This document shows, piece by piece, positions 1 to 8,250 of a DNA stretch of 64,000 bases (the stretch's first letter is position 1; every line of letters starts with the position of its first letter). Source of the DNA: Bacteroides caecigallinarum (GTDB taxonomy: Bacteria; Bacteroidota; Bacteroidia; Bacteroidales; Bacteroidaceae). The notes under the pieces were generated by a model that was not told the DNA's origin, ran no database searches, and was given only the letters and a program-made list of their open reading frames with translations. The position numbers and the translations under genes were made by a program. The DNA lies in NCBI RefSeq assembly GCF_016902295.1, contig NZ_JACJLQ010000006.1:45649-109648 (forward strand). Reading direction: 5' to 3'.

Positions 1-671
1 CCTGTTATTGTTGTAGGCCCAGGTATGATGCCTGTACCAATATCGCTACCGGTACTTCCAGCTGTTACATTTATCTGAAGAGTTGTCATGACAGGTCTGA
101 ATGTCAGCAGGACATGCTTATCCGAAGTAGGAGGCAAAGTATTCTTTGCTACCATGTATGCATTTTTCATATCCGGAGTAGTTTTATACGGACTGGTTAA
201 AGATGAGACGGAACAAACCTGATTTGTCATGTATTTCATCTCAAACATACCTTTCATATCCCCTTCATTAGGATATGTCTCTATACGTTCTGCCGGATAT
301 GCGCCATAAAATGTATGGTCATTATAGCTACCCCATTTAAGTCTATCATCGCCAACAGCTTCAAAATCAGCATGATGATAATGCCCAGGCTCGTCTTTAT
401 AAATGTTAGTTATCTCATATACAGCATTCTTCGGCTTATTTATATCAGCATCCAGTGCATTAGCTTCTGCAGAATATATACCAATCTGGTCATATTCCTC
501 CCAATCAAGCTGTAACCATTCACTATAATAGGTTCTGCTCTGCGGCGTTGCAGCAGAGAACGATATAGCGTCTCCCGGGTTTGCCGGTATTGAATCTTCG
601 TTCTCGCTACAGCTACCCATAAAGATAGCCATACCAAGCAGAAGATGATGAAAATATAATTTCTTTCTCAT
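1..671 (-). CDS. Fimbrillin-family lipoprotein, 3' part outside the window
   Basis: The reading frame opens at an ATG at 671 and is still open at position 1, so about 223 N-terminal residues are visible. They begin with a lipoprotein signal peptide: basic MRKK, a hydrophobic stretch, then the lipobox FMGSC with Cys21. Next comes a threonine/serine-rich beta-type sequence containing ISFSAATPQSRT, YNDHTFYGAYPAE and HVLLTFRPVMTTLQINV. This pattern is typical of Bacteroidales fimbrillin / Mfa-like proteins, which are exported as lipoproteins, cleaved by an Arg-specific protease and polymerised into surface pili. It lies 29 bp after the small gene at 701-889 and in the same direction as the capsule operon, so it may be co-transcribed. 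Family assignment is from sequence style; the C-terminal half is not visible. Confidence 0.75.
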   Translation of the reverse strand, partial: MRKKLYFHHLLLGMAIFMGSCSENEDSIPANPGDAISFSAATPQSRTYYSEWLQLDWEEYDQIGIYSAEANALDADINKPKNAVYEITNIYKDEPGHYHHADFEAVGDDRLKWGSYNDHTFYGAYPAERIETYPNEGDMKGMFEMKYMTNQVCSVSSLTSPYKTTPDMKNAYMVAKNTLPPTSDKHVLLTFRPVMTTLQINVTAGSTGSDIGTGIIPGPTTIT

Positions 672-700
672 AGTTTCTGTTTTTTCTTTGTTATATTAAA

Positions 701-889
701 TTATTCCCACGAAGTACTTTCAAAAGTAAAACTACCACCACCTTTATGTCCTTCTATACTCACATGACGGTCTGAACTCACATCATCTCCCGGTTTTCTG
801 TCTGAAGCCACACATATACTGTTCTCCAACTTCACCCTTGTTCTCTTTGTTCTGGGTGTCTCATAAATTTCTTTTTCCTGATTTTTCAT
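701..889 (-). CDS. Small hypothetical protein preceding the fimbrillin gene
   Basis: This 62-residue protein is Lys/Glu-rich at the N-terminus (MKNQEKEIYETPRTKRTRVKL), has a Gly/Ser-rich tail (GHKGGGSF) and ends in ESTSWE. It has no signal peptide or membrane segment. Short proteins with a charged start, a 'Y..P....V.LE' segment and a Gly/Asp-rich tail often sit beside surface-protein genes in Bacteroides; I know of no assigned function. It lies 29 bp after the wzc-like gene and 29 bp before the fimbrillin gene, so all three look like one transcript. The regular spacing and composition support a real gene, but length alone gives little statistical support. Confidence 0.6.
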   Translation of the reverse strand: MKNQEKEIYETPRTKRTRVKLENSICVASDRKPGDDVSSDRHVSIEGHKGGGSFTFESTSWE

Positions 890-918
890 TGTTCAAAATT
901 TATTGTTACACATTTATT

Positions 919-3246
919 TTATTTCTTCTTATAACCATATCCATAATATCCATAGCGTCCGTAATATCCATAGCGTCGATGCATTTCTGCTCCATTAAGG
1001 ATAATAGCCATATTGCGCAGCTTATTCTCTTTATATAGCTCCTCTATATCAGGCAACTGTCTTCTGTCTAGTCGCCCGGATCTTACTACAAAAAGAGTCA
1101 TATCTGCTATTCTGTTAGAGATTGTAGCATCGGCTATTATACCCACAGGTACGCCGTCCACAATGATATAATCATATCTGCTTCTCAATTCTTCAATCAG
1201 CATATCCAGTCTATCTTCCATCAGGAGTTCAGCTGGATTTGGGGCTATTGTACCGGCTGCGATCATATCAAAGCTTCCTTTCTTTTGAATAATGTCGTCC
1301 ACGGTTAATGTGGTATCTGCAATATAGTTGGTAAGACCTGTCTTAGACAACTTGAAGAATCTGCTTAGGGTTCCCCTCCTTATATCCATATCGAGCAGAA
1401 GTACACGTTTTTTTGTAAGCACATAGCTCATTGCAAGATTGCGTGATATATAAGTCTTTCCGGCGCCCTCATTCAGTGATGTAAGTGTTATAACCTTCAC
1501 CGGTCGGTCTTTGCGGTTCATAAACGACATGTTGGTTCGTAATATACGGAAAGCTTCAGCCGTTATACTGTCACCCGCTTCATTCTCAGGCTGGACATCG
1601 TTGCTTTTAGGATTCTTTTTCTTATCCAAAGGAATCTCTCCAAGAAAAGGTATATTTACCACACCATCAAAATCCTTGCGGCTTCGAACCCTCGTATCCA
1701 TAAACAGTATGGCAAGAAATGTTACCCCCGGTATAGCCATCCCCATTAGTAATCCCAACAATAGAATTCTGTTACGGTCTGGCGATATGGGATAACTACC
1801 ACCATCCGCACCGTCTATGACTCTGGCATTGTTATCTACCATAGCCTGCGACAGTGCATTCTCTTCCCTTCTGTTCAGAAGGAAAAGATACAGTGATTCC
1901 TTTATTTTCTGCTGACGTTCTATTGACAGCATTTGCCGTTCCTTTGTAGGAATTGATGTAATACGCTCCTTTGCCCTTTTCTCGTGGCTCTGTGCGTCAT
2001 TACGTTTCATATTGATACTTACAATCATATTTTCTACTGCCCTGATTATATTCTGTTTCATGGCAAGAAGAGAATTGTTCAACTCCTCTACTATAGGATT
2101 GTTCACACTATAGTCATCTATCAGTCTGTCACGTTTCAGTTTGGCATTGTTATAGCTGCTTATCTGACTTTCAATGTTATCGTCACCGATACCTGTATTG
2201 GATGGAATAAGTTCCCTGTCATTCGACGGATTAGTAAGATATTCTTTGATATAGTTGGCCAGACGCAGCTGTGTCTCTAGTTCCAGAGCATTTGAGTTAT
2301 ACTTCTGCGTTTCCTGCATATACATGCCGGCAGCAGATGAAATATCTACGATTTCATTGCTCTGTTTAAAGTTCTCTAAATCAGATTCTACACTACCCAG
2401 TTCATTCTCAATTATAATCAGTCGTTCATTAATGAAGTCGGCCGTATTGATTGCAACCTGATTCTTGTCCTTGATAGCCTCCTCGTTATATACTGTTATA
2501 AGCATATTTATTATATCCTCTGCCTTTCTCGCCGAGTTGTCTTTCAGCGAAAGTGTCAGGATTGAGGCTTCCTCCTCTTCCTGCTGAATACCCAAAGAGT
2601 TTTTATAAAAATCGGCAACAGCATCCAATGGATATTTACTGATATGTATTTTTTCACCGAACCACGATTCATTAAAATTGTTTGTTGGTGTCACTACTAT
2701 ATTCATTCCGTTATCAAGAGATATTGTATCATTAAGGCTTGATGTATATACCTTTTCTTCACCTAAACCTTTCAGACCAGAGAGGACAATTGTCTGTTTA
2801 TCTTTTATCTCTATTGTAAAGTTAATTGACTGTTCTGACATGATATCCTTAAAACTGACACATACAGGCGACTGTGTATACAGTTCTATACTTCTCAGCC
2901 CATCTTCTAACTTATAATTGATATCGGCATGTACACGTTGCACCACCTCTCTCATCAGTTTCTTTGATCGGAACTGTAATATTTCATTGGCAACATTGAC
3001 TTTGTTGATAAAATTATCAAAACGGTCAAGTCCTCCTGAGGATGCTTTATTTGATGGGTCTTTTATTATTACAGTTGCTGAACGGAAATATATGAAAGGT
3101 GCAGTGGCATATTTGTACCATGCAATACCAGTACAGATTAGTACAGACAGTAAAAACCATTTCCACTTCGAAGCTAAATACAGTAACAGGTCTATAAGGT
3201 TTATACCTTGATCATTCTTCGAATTCGAATTTCTTTCAGTTTGCAT
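919..3246 (-). CDS. Polysaccharide co-polymerase / tyrosine autokinase (Wzc-like)
   Basis: A 775-residue inner-membrane protein that controls chain length and export of capsule. It has an N-terminal Wzz domain with a first membrane segment near residues 31-50, a long periplasmic coiled-coil region, a GNVR-type segment (IPTKERQMLSIERQ), and a second membrane segment near 505-528. A cytoplasmic BY-kinase domain follows, with Walker A NEGAGKT at about 592-598, Walker A' VLLLDMDIRRG near 615-625 and Walker B YIIVDGVP near 692. The C-terminus is a tyrosine cluster (YGYYGRYGYYGYGY) that would be the autophosphorylation site. It directly follows the Wza-like gene (20-bp gap), the normal pairing for a Wzy-dependent capsule system. 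Its position near the end rather than the start of the operon is the less usual feature. Confidence 0.95.
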   Translation of the reverse strand: MQTERNSNSKNDQGINLIDLLLYLASKWKWFLLSVLICTGIAWYKYATAPFIYFRSATVIIKDPSNKASSGGLDRFDNFINKVNVANEILQFRSKKLMREVVQRVHADINYKLEDGLRSIELYTQSPVCVSFKDIMSEQSINFTIEIKDKQTIVLSGLKGLGEEKVYTSSLNDTISLDNGMNIVVTPTNNFNESWFGEKIHISKYPLDAVADFYKNSLGIQQEEEEASILTLSLKDNSARKAEDIINMLITVYNEEAIKDKNQVAINTADFINERLIIIENELGSVESDLENFKQSNEIVDISSAAGMYMQETQKYNSNALELETQLRLANYIKEYLTNPSNDRELIPSNTGIGDDNIESQISSYNNAKLKRDRLIDDYSVNNPIVEELNNSLLAMKQNIIRAVENMIVSINMKRNDAQSHEKRAKERITSIPTKERQMLSIERQQKIKESLYLFLLNRREENALSQAMVDNNARVIDGADGGSYPISPDRNRILLLGLLMGMAIPGVTFLAILFMDTRVRSRKDFDGVVNIPFLGEIPLDKKKNPKSNDVQPENEAGDSITAEAFRILRTNMSFMNRKDRPVKVITLTSLNEGAGKTYISRNLAMSYVLTKKRVLLLDMDIRRGTLSRFFKLSKTGLTNYIADTTLTVDDIIQKKGSFDMIAAGTIAPNPAELLMEDRLDMLIEELRSRYDYIIVDGVPVGIIADATISNRIADMTLFVVRSGRLDRRQLPDIEELYKENKLRNMAIILNGAEMHRRYGYYGRYGYYGYGYKKK

Positions 3247-3266
3247 ATTCTTTTATGTTGATATTA

Positions 3267-4061
3267 TTACTTTATAGCCCACATAACAGATGAAATTGCC
3301 GAAACAACAGACAACAGAAACGTTGTTATTTTCCATCCTCGGTCTTCTATATCGGCTTTACGGTATTTAGGTTCCACATACACTACATCATTCTGCTGCA
3401 GATAGAAGGCTGGTGAATCAAAAATTTCCTTACTGCGAAGGTCATGCATAAACATTTCACGTTCTCCATTAACTTCCCTGATAACAGCCACACGGTCTAT
3501 CCGCGCGTTCACAGCTATATCTCCGGCATTAGCGATGGCTTCCAGAAGAGTGATACGGTCTCCTTCTACATTAAATGTTCCATTACGACCAACAGCTCCT
3601 AATACAGTGTATTTGAAGTTCAGAAATTCGATACTCACTATCGGGTCTTTCATATAATTCCCCTTCTCTATCTTTTCTTTTATCAAGTCTCTAAGTTCAC
3701 TCACAGTAAGACCTTCTACATGTATTATTCCCAATATCGGGAACTCAATATCACCATCTATATCTACACGATATCCTTTTTCGTTTACTCTTGTTGAAGC
3801 TTCTGTTCTTATATCACCCTCACTACCTACTCTGAAAGTACCGCCATATATATTGAACGGAATGGCAAGTTCAGGATTCTTGTTGCTGACAGTAATGCTC
3901 AACCTGTCATCACGTCTGATAGTAGCCTCTTTTCGGTCATTATAAGGATATTTCTCACCTGTCTGCATATCCTGCATATAGACTATATTCTTACTCGATG
4001 TACACGAAGTCAGAAAAGATACGGCAAAAACTATTGCCCAAATAATTTGTTTATACATCAT
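3267..4061 (-). CDS. Polysaccharide export outer-membrane lipoprotein (Wza-like)
   Basis: A 264-residue outer-membrane export protein. The signal peptide ends in the lipobox FLTSC, with Cys20 as the predicted lipidated residue. The Poly_export-type domain starts around residue 48 (RRDDRLSITVSNKNPELA) and includes the VNEKGYRVDIDGDIEFPILG segment. An SLBB-like domain follows (YTVLGAVGRNGTFNVEGDRITLLEAIANAGD). The C-terminus ends in a hydrophobic helix (about 245-264), fitting the membrane-spanning C-terminal helix of Wza-type pores. It lies between the HPr-kinase-like gene (17-bp gap) and the Wzc-like gene. Confidence 0.93.
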   Translation of the reverse strand: MMYKQIIWAIVFAVSFLTSCTSSKNIVYMQDMQTGEKYPYNDRKEATIRRDDRLSITVSNKNPELAIPFNIYGGTFRVGSEGDIRTEASTRVNEKGYRVDIDGDIEFPILGIIHVEGLTVSELRDLIKEKIEKGNYMKDPIVSIEFLNFKYTVLGAVGRNGTFNVEGDRITLLEAIANAGDIAVNARIDRVAVIREVNGEREMFMHDLRSKEIFDSPAFYLQQNDVVYVEPKYRKADIEDRGWKITTFLLSVVSAISSVMWAIK

Positions 4062-4078
4062 TTGATTTTAGTTGAAAT

Positions 4079-4969
4079 TTATTTGACTACAAGATTTTTA
4101 TAACACATTAGAGCAGCTTCCCTGTCGGGTCTGCATTCAAGTTTTCCCACAGCTACAGTCTGACATATCTTTATCAGTGTTTCATGCATGATGTTGCTTA
4201 AGTCCTTATCACACGATATAACTGAACATCCGGGATAAACAGATATAAACGCATCCACATCTTTAAGTAGAGAGAAATTGTTTACTTCACTCTGCTTAAG
4301 CCTTACTATACCTCCCAAACGGAAGGACAGATTCTTATAGCAGGCTGTTTTACCGGACCATGGCGTTCCATATCCATATATTTCATTTCCAATAATCCTA
4401 ATGACTGGATTGTCGTCATTCAGAAGCACTGTATCTGGTATATTGCCAATCCACAGTTGTGCATGAGTACTTTTACCCGTACCGCTTTCTCCCATAAAGA
4501 AATATGATATATTAGCTGAATAAACGGCAGCAGCATGAACAGAAACAGCTTCATATTTAAGTATTGACTGTGAGAATGCTATTCTCAATAAAGAAGAAAG
4601 CTCATTGTTCTCATTATTATCATGCACTCTCGTATATATTACGATTGCTTTAAACTGTTTGTCAGCCAGCATATAATGCCATTCATTCCACAAATTAGTC
4701 TTTACAGCCAGCATATACCCGGCGTCGTGTTTATACAGACGGATAATTCCCATTTCATTTTCTGTTTCATCGAGTAGATTTCCATTCTGTTCAACAAATG
4801 ATGCTTCATCCAACGACCGGATCTTACATCTGATAAGAAATGAGTCATTCACCGGTTTCTCCAACTTAAAAGGAATGAAAGAGGGAAGAACACTGTCTAT
4901 ACACAGGTTCCTGAACGTCGATATTTTAATATCAAATCCGGCTATACGATAATAAAAATCATTTTTCAT
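4079..4969 (-). CDS. HPr kinase-like ATPase of a PqqD-linked module
   Basis: A 296-residue protein with the fold signature of HPr serine kinase / PEP carboxykinase. The P-loop GESGTGKST is at residues 160-168, preceded by a hydrophobic strand (ISYFFM). LNDDNPVIR around 183-191 resembles the acidic catalytic loop, and PWSGK near 205 is also shared with HPrK-related kinases. The N-terminal 150 residues are poorly conserved and contain no HPrK N-terminal domain that I recognise. The start codon overlaps the stop of the nucleotidyltransferase gene (ATGA), so the two are translationally coupled. Kinases of this kind (HprK-related families) accompany PqqD-like proteins in exopolysaccharide and PEP-CTERM gene clusters. 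Substrate is unknown; the name is family-level only. Confidence 0.8.
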   Translation of the reverse strand: MKNDFYYRIAGFDIKISTFRNLCIDSVLPSFIPFKLEKPVNDSFLIRCKIRSLDEASFVEQNGNLLDETENEMGIIRLYKHDAGYMLAVKTNLWNEWHYMLADKQFKAIVIYTRVHDNNENNELSSLLRIAFSQSILKYEAVSVHAAAVYSANISYFFMGESGTGKSTHAQLWIGNIPDTVLLNDDNPVIRIIGNEIYGYGTPWSGKTACYKNLSFRLGGIVRLKQSEVNNFSLLKDVDAFISVYPGCSVISCDKDLSNIMHETLIKICQTVAVGKLECRPDREAALMCYKNLVVK

Positions 4970-6060
4970 TTTAACTGCCCTTTTATAAGATACATAAAAA
5001 GGCCTAAAGCCTCTTTAGGCGCGATTTTATATGCAAAACGGATGTTATTATAGAAAGACCAGGCTGTATGTACTTTTCTTAATATAACAGAATCACATTT
5101 TCCGGTTGTAATTGCATTATGCCCGAAATTTCCTCCATTCCACACTATAGCATACAAGACATCAGGAGAAACCATTATCTCATGATTAGGAATATACTGT
5201 TTGGGAAGATTGATATACTTTACCAAGAATGAAAATTGCAATGAACACCACCTATCCAATCCCAATTTGGAACATATCACCCTTATATCATCACCTGCCA
5301 GTTCACCATACCATGTGTAATAAGAGATGGCAAGATCACAGAACTGACGCAGTCCGATTCCCAATCCAAAAGCATGTTTAAGTATATGAGTACTCTGCTG
5401 TATTATATTAAGGATAGGATGTGGTATATCTATCTGAACATCATTATTTCCACAGAGGGTTATCGATTTCACACCGTATCTCGTTTCCAGTTCTTTAGAA
5501 TATCTTATCGAACGTGACGTAAACAAATCAAACATACGTTTATGGTGTTCTATCTTCACTCCTTTCCAAAAATAAGACATACTTCCGTCTGCCTTGTTCT
5601 CTGTTCTGATTCCCTCCCTATGTATACAATTCTTTGCGCCTAAAAAATCTTTTTCAGTCGGGAAATAAAAATCAATATCCCCACACTCTCTCAACAATGG
5701 GTTCTTATATAAGGAAGCTATGCCCTGCCCCTTTAGCAGTACAGGATTAATTCCGGCTTTCTTAAACATCTCACAGAGTTCTGCCAGTACAGAGTTCATC
5801 TTCAGATTACTCCGTTCGATAGCATCAATAGTTGCAATCCATCTCACAAGAAGATTTTCTTTCGGTTGAATACTTTCTGGTAATTTCTGGATACCGGCAA
5901 ATATTAGCCCAGTTACAGTCTGTTCTCTGCTCAACCTGTACAGGACCTTCCATTCGGTTTCTGTCAGCGGAAATATTGAAATTTCTCTGTTTTCATAGTC
6001 CCAAAGTCCGGATTGCAGAAGTGAAAAGAATGCTTTATGTATTTTTGATATATCCATCAT
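4966..6060 (-). CDS. Nucleotidyltransferase family protein (NTP_transf_5 type)
   Basis: A 364-residue soluble protein. Residues 108-113 (LLKGQG), the segment YKNPLLRECGDIDFYF ending near 133, and the two aspartates D128 and D130 form the nucleotidyltransferase active-site signature of the uncharacterised NTP_transf_5 family. The remainder is helical, with no membrane segment. It could start at either of two adjacent ATGs (6060 or 6057). It lies 20 bp after the PqqD-like gene and overlaps the HPr-kinase-like gene by 4 bp. These three genes form a block between the initiating sugar transferase and wza. The transferred nucleotide and acceptor are unknown; in this setting a modification of the polymer, of a carrier or of the PqqD partner are all possible. 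Confidence 0.82.
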   Translation of the reverse strand: MMDISKIHKAFFSLLQSGLWDYENREISIFPLTETEWKVLYRLSREQTVTGLIFAGIQKLPESIQPKENLLVRWIATIDAIERSNLKMNSVLAELCEMFKKAGINPVLLKGQGIASLYKNPLLRECGDIDFYFPTEKDFLGAKNCIHREGIRTENKADGSMSYFWKGVKIEHHKRMFDLFTSRSIRYSKELETRYGVKSITLCGNNDVQIDIPHPILNIIQQSTHILKHAFGLGIGLRQFCDLAISYYTWYGELAGDDIRVICSKLGLDRWCSLQFSFLVKYINLPKQYIPNHEIMVSPDVLYAIVWNGGNFGHNAITTGKCDSVILRKVHTAWSFYNNIRFAYKIAPKEALGLFMYLIKGQLK

Positions 6061-6080
6061 TCATGCAAAAGGGAAACTTT

Positions 6081-6368
6081 TCAGTAAATAAGACCATAAG
6101 ACTCCCACTCCTCAAGTAGTTTTTTCAGGTCATAAGAGGCCTTATCTTTTAAAACATCATATGTGTCACATATAAACTCAACCAGTTGTTCAAAAGTACA
6201 TCCACCTTTATCTATACGTTTCCAGATGTTTGCGGCTGTTTTATTCATACTGTAAACATCACTCATGTTTATCAGTTCATCACGAACTTCTACAATCATA
6301 TATTGATTGCCTATTTTTCTTAATTTAAGATTATTCTTCGTATGTAGTATTCTATTATCAATCATCAT
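6081..6368 (-). CDS. PqqD-like peptide-binding protein
   Basis: A 95-residue protein with the compact PqqD / RRE layout. A beta-strand start (LKLRKIGNQYMIVEV) is followed by the central MNKTAANIWKRI motif, in which the N..AA.IW pattern is diagnostic, then by helices (TFEQLVEFICDTYDV and DLKKLLEEWESYGLIY). PqqD proteins bind precursor peptides and hand them to modifying enzymes, but no precursor peptide gene is obvious nearby. The stand-alone gene sits 3 bp after the sugar transferase and directly before the nucleotidyltransferase and HPr-kinase-like genes. That arrangement recalls the 'HPr-rel' PqqD systems named in protein family collections for exopolysaccharide loci. Family call is confident; role is unknown. 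Confidence 0.82.
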   Translation of the reverse strand: MMIDNRILHTKNNLKLRKIGNQYMIVEVRDELINMSDVYSMNKTAANIWKRIDKGGCTFEQLVEFICDTYDVLKDKASYDLKKLLEEWESYGLIY

Positions 6369-6371
6369 TCT

Positions 6372-6962
6372 TTAAAATTTCTTTCCTGTCAGCAAAGACG
6401 TTAATGTGAGATATATTATTTTTACATCTAGCCAAAATGATTTGTTACGCATATATTCCAAATCCATTCGGAGACGTTCCAACATTTTTTCCATAGTATC
6501 GGTATATCCGTTATAAAGTGTTGCCGGCGAAAATATTCCCGGTCTCAGTTTATACAGCAACTTATAATCAGGATTGACAGAGATAATACGGTCAACAAAA
6601 AACTTTCTTTCAGGGCGTGGACCTACCAGACTCATGTCTCCTTTCAATATATTCCATAACTGCGGTATTTCATCCAGATGGTGCTCTCTTAAAAAATAAC
6701 CTACTTTTGTCATCCTTTTATCGTTTCTCTGACACAATACTGGTTTGTCATCCTTTTCAGCCTCTATAATCATAGAGCGGAACTTATATATCGTGAAAGG
6801 TTTTCCACCATATCCTATACGCTCCTGTCTGAAGATTACCGGTCCTCCATCTTCACGCTTTATCAATAAATATATGACAAGACATAGTGGCGATGTGATT
6901 ATAATTCCTAAAATGCTTAAAACAATATCCAAAGAGCGTTTTATAAAGTTATAGTTAGTCAT
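6372..6962 (-). CDS. Initiating sugar-1-phosphate transferase (WbaP/EpsL-like)
   Basis: About 196 residues from the ATG at 6962; a longer start at 7016 would add 18 residues with no homology appeal. It shows the bacterial sugar transferase (PF02397) signature. One N-terminal membrane hairpin follows FIKRSLDIVLS, then GGPVIFRQERIG, KPFTIYKFRSM, HHLDEIPQLWNILKGDMS and LVGPRPE. These enzymes move a sugar-1-phosphate from a UDP-sugar onto undecaprenyl phosphate at the inner membrane and so start the repeat unit. It is the short form lacking the N-terminal multi-pass domain of E. coli WbaP. Its place late in the operon, just before the PqqD-like module, links that module to polymer initiation or export. 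Confidence 0.93.
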   Translation of the reverse strand: MTNYNFIKRSLDIVLSILGIIITSPLCLVIYLLIKREDGGPVIFRQERIGYGGKPFTIYKFRSMIIEAEKDDKPVLCQRNDKRMTKVGYFLREHHLDEIPQLWNILKGDMSLVGPRPERKFFVDRIISVNPDYKLLYKLRPGIFSPATLYNGYTDTMEKMLERLRMDLEYMRNKSFWLDVKIIYLTLTSLLTGKKF

Positions 6963-7026
6963 AATATCACTATATATCAGAAAGTTATTCAATTGGTATG
7001 TTGCTAATATTCTCATTTAATAATTA

Positions 7027-8148
7027 TTAAAGGTTATTATATAGGTTAATACTGTTTTCTATCATTTTTTCTTTTGTAAATAGCTCACTATATCTGTTTA
7101 TCGCTCCAGAAGAATAATGGTTATAAGTTTCTGAATCTTTGGTTATATCCATTATGGCTTTCGCAAGATTCTCAGCATTTGCCGGTTCTACGTTCAGACC
7201 GGATATCCCATGTGAATTTACAAAAGGAACACCAGACTGTGGTATATTTGTAGCTACTATCGGCTTACCGCATGACATAGCTTCTATCTGCACTATTCCG
7301 AAAGCTTCTGTTTTCATTATGCTACTTAGGCAAAACACATCACATGCTCCATAATATGATGGTAGCTTATCATCAGAAATTCTACCAAGCAACTTAACTT
7401 TATCTTCAAGCCTTTTTTCTTTTATCTGTTTATCTAACTCTTCTTTTAAAGGACCGGTACCACCTATCAGAATAACAAAATTGTCATTCAGATAACTGGC
7501 TGCATCTATCAAATATCTGAATCCTTTATAAGCGACCAGTCTTCCTAATGAAAAAATTATCTTTTTCCCTTTATATTTTTCTCTAATCTCAGATACCTTA
7601 TCTCTTTCCGGTTTAATTGGTTCTACTCCTATTGGCACGCAAATAGTTTTCTGCTGAACATCTTTCAGATATATAGACTCTTTTAGATAAATCGGAGAAG
7701 TACCGACTATAATATCTGCTCGCTTAATTATCCAATCTTGTATAGGTTTATAAAACTTAAGAAGTAACTTCTGCTTTAATATATCACTGTGCCAGTGTAA
7801 TACGACCTTTCCTTTATAACCGGACATGAGCAATGCAAGTGAAGCCATAGGGTCAGGGTGATGTACATGTATTACATCATAATCATCTTTGCACCTTCTT
7901 AAAGTGAGAATCATCGCAGGAGAAATCATTGTAGCTGCTGCCTTTGTCCATGAGTGACAGGTAAGTAGCTTCGCTTTATCATTAAATTCATATTTCTTGC
8001 TTTTCCCCTCCAATGCCGCACATAGCATATCACATTTAATGTTCTTTTCCGACAGCCCGAGCATAAGCTCGAACTCGACTTTTTCTACACCTCCATAAAT
8101 TGGATAAAACTTACCCAGCTGAAGTATTTTTCTTTCAGATTCTTCCAT
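7027..8148 (-). CDS. Glycosyltransferase family 4
   Basis: A GT-B fold glycosyltransferase. From the ATG at 8148 it is 373 residues and begins near the first strand (KILQLGKFYPIYGGVE). An upstream in-frame ATG at 8175 adds nine residues but lies in the arm of an inverted repeat. Recognisable elements are HVHHPDPMAS, GRLVAYKGFRYLIDA and the donor-site EAFGIVQIEAMSCGKPIVATN with its E-x7-E pattern. It would transfer a nucleotide-activated sugar to the growing lipid-linked repeat unit on the cytoplasmic face. It is separated from the upstream HTH gene by 75-100 bp containing a perfect 15-bp inverted repeat, the largest gap among the neighbouring genes here. Sugar specificity cannot be read. Confidence 0.92.
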   Translation of the reverse strand: MEESERKILQLGKFYPIYGGVEKVEFELMLGLSEKNIKCDMLCAALEGKSKKYEFNDKAKLLTCHSWTKAAATMISPAMILTLRRCKDDYDVIHVHHPDPMASLALLMSGYKGKVVLHWHSDILKQKLLLKFYKPIQDWIIKRADIIVGTSPIYLKESIYLKDVQQKTICVPIGVEPIKPERDKVSEIREKYKGKKIIFSLGRLVAYKGFRYLIDAASYLNDNFVILIGGTGPLKEELDKQIKEKRLEDKVKLLGRISDDKLPSYYGACDVFCLSSIMKTEAFGIVQIEAMSCGKPIVATNIPQSGVPFVNSHGISGLNVEPANAENLAKAIMDITKDSETYNHYSSGAINRYSELFTKEKMIENSINLYNNL

Positions 8149-8174
8149 TATTTTATTTATTGAAATAATAGACA

Positions 8175-8234
8175 TTATATAGAATAAGGTTTAGGGTATT
8201 GATAATCATAATTCCTGTTCCTTATTCTATATAA
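8175..8234. repeat. 15-bp perfect inverted repeat inside the capsule operon
   Basis: Arms at 8175-8189 and 8220-8234 are exact reverse complements, separated by 30 nt. The pair fills most of the gap between the HTH gene (stop at 8251) and the GT4 gene. There is no T-run on the minus strand after the structure, so it is not a standard terminator. It could be an RNA stem that sets relative expression, a regulator-binding dyad, or the scar of an insertion. Confidence 0.7.
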
Positions 8235-8250
8235 ACTCTAATAAATAGCT

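Noticed and set aside
440..637. A 65-codon frame on the minus strand near the left edge
   Set aside because: It is an alternative frame of the fimbrillin lipoprotein gene, whose frame carries a lipobox and stays open to the window edge.
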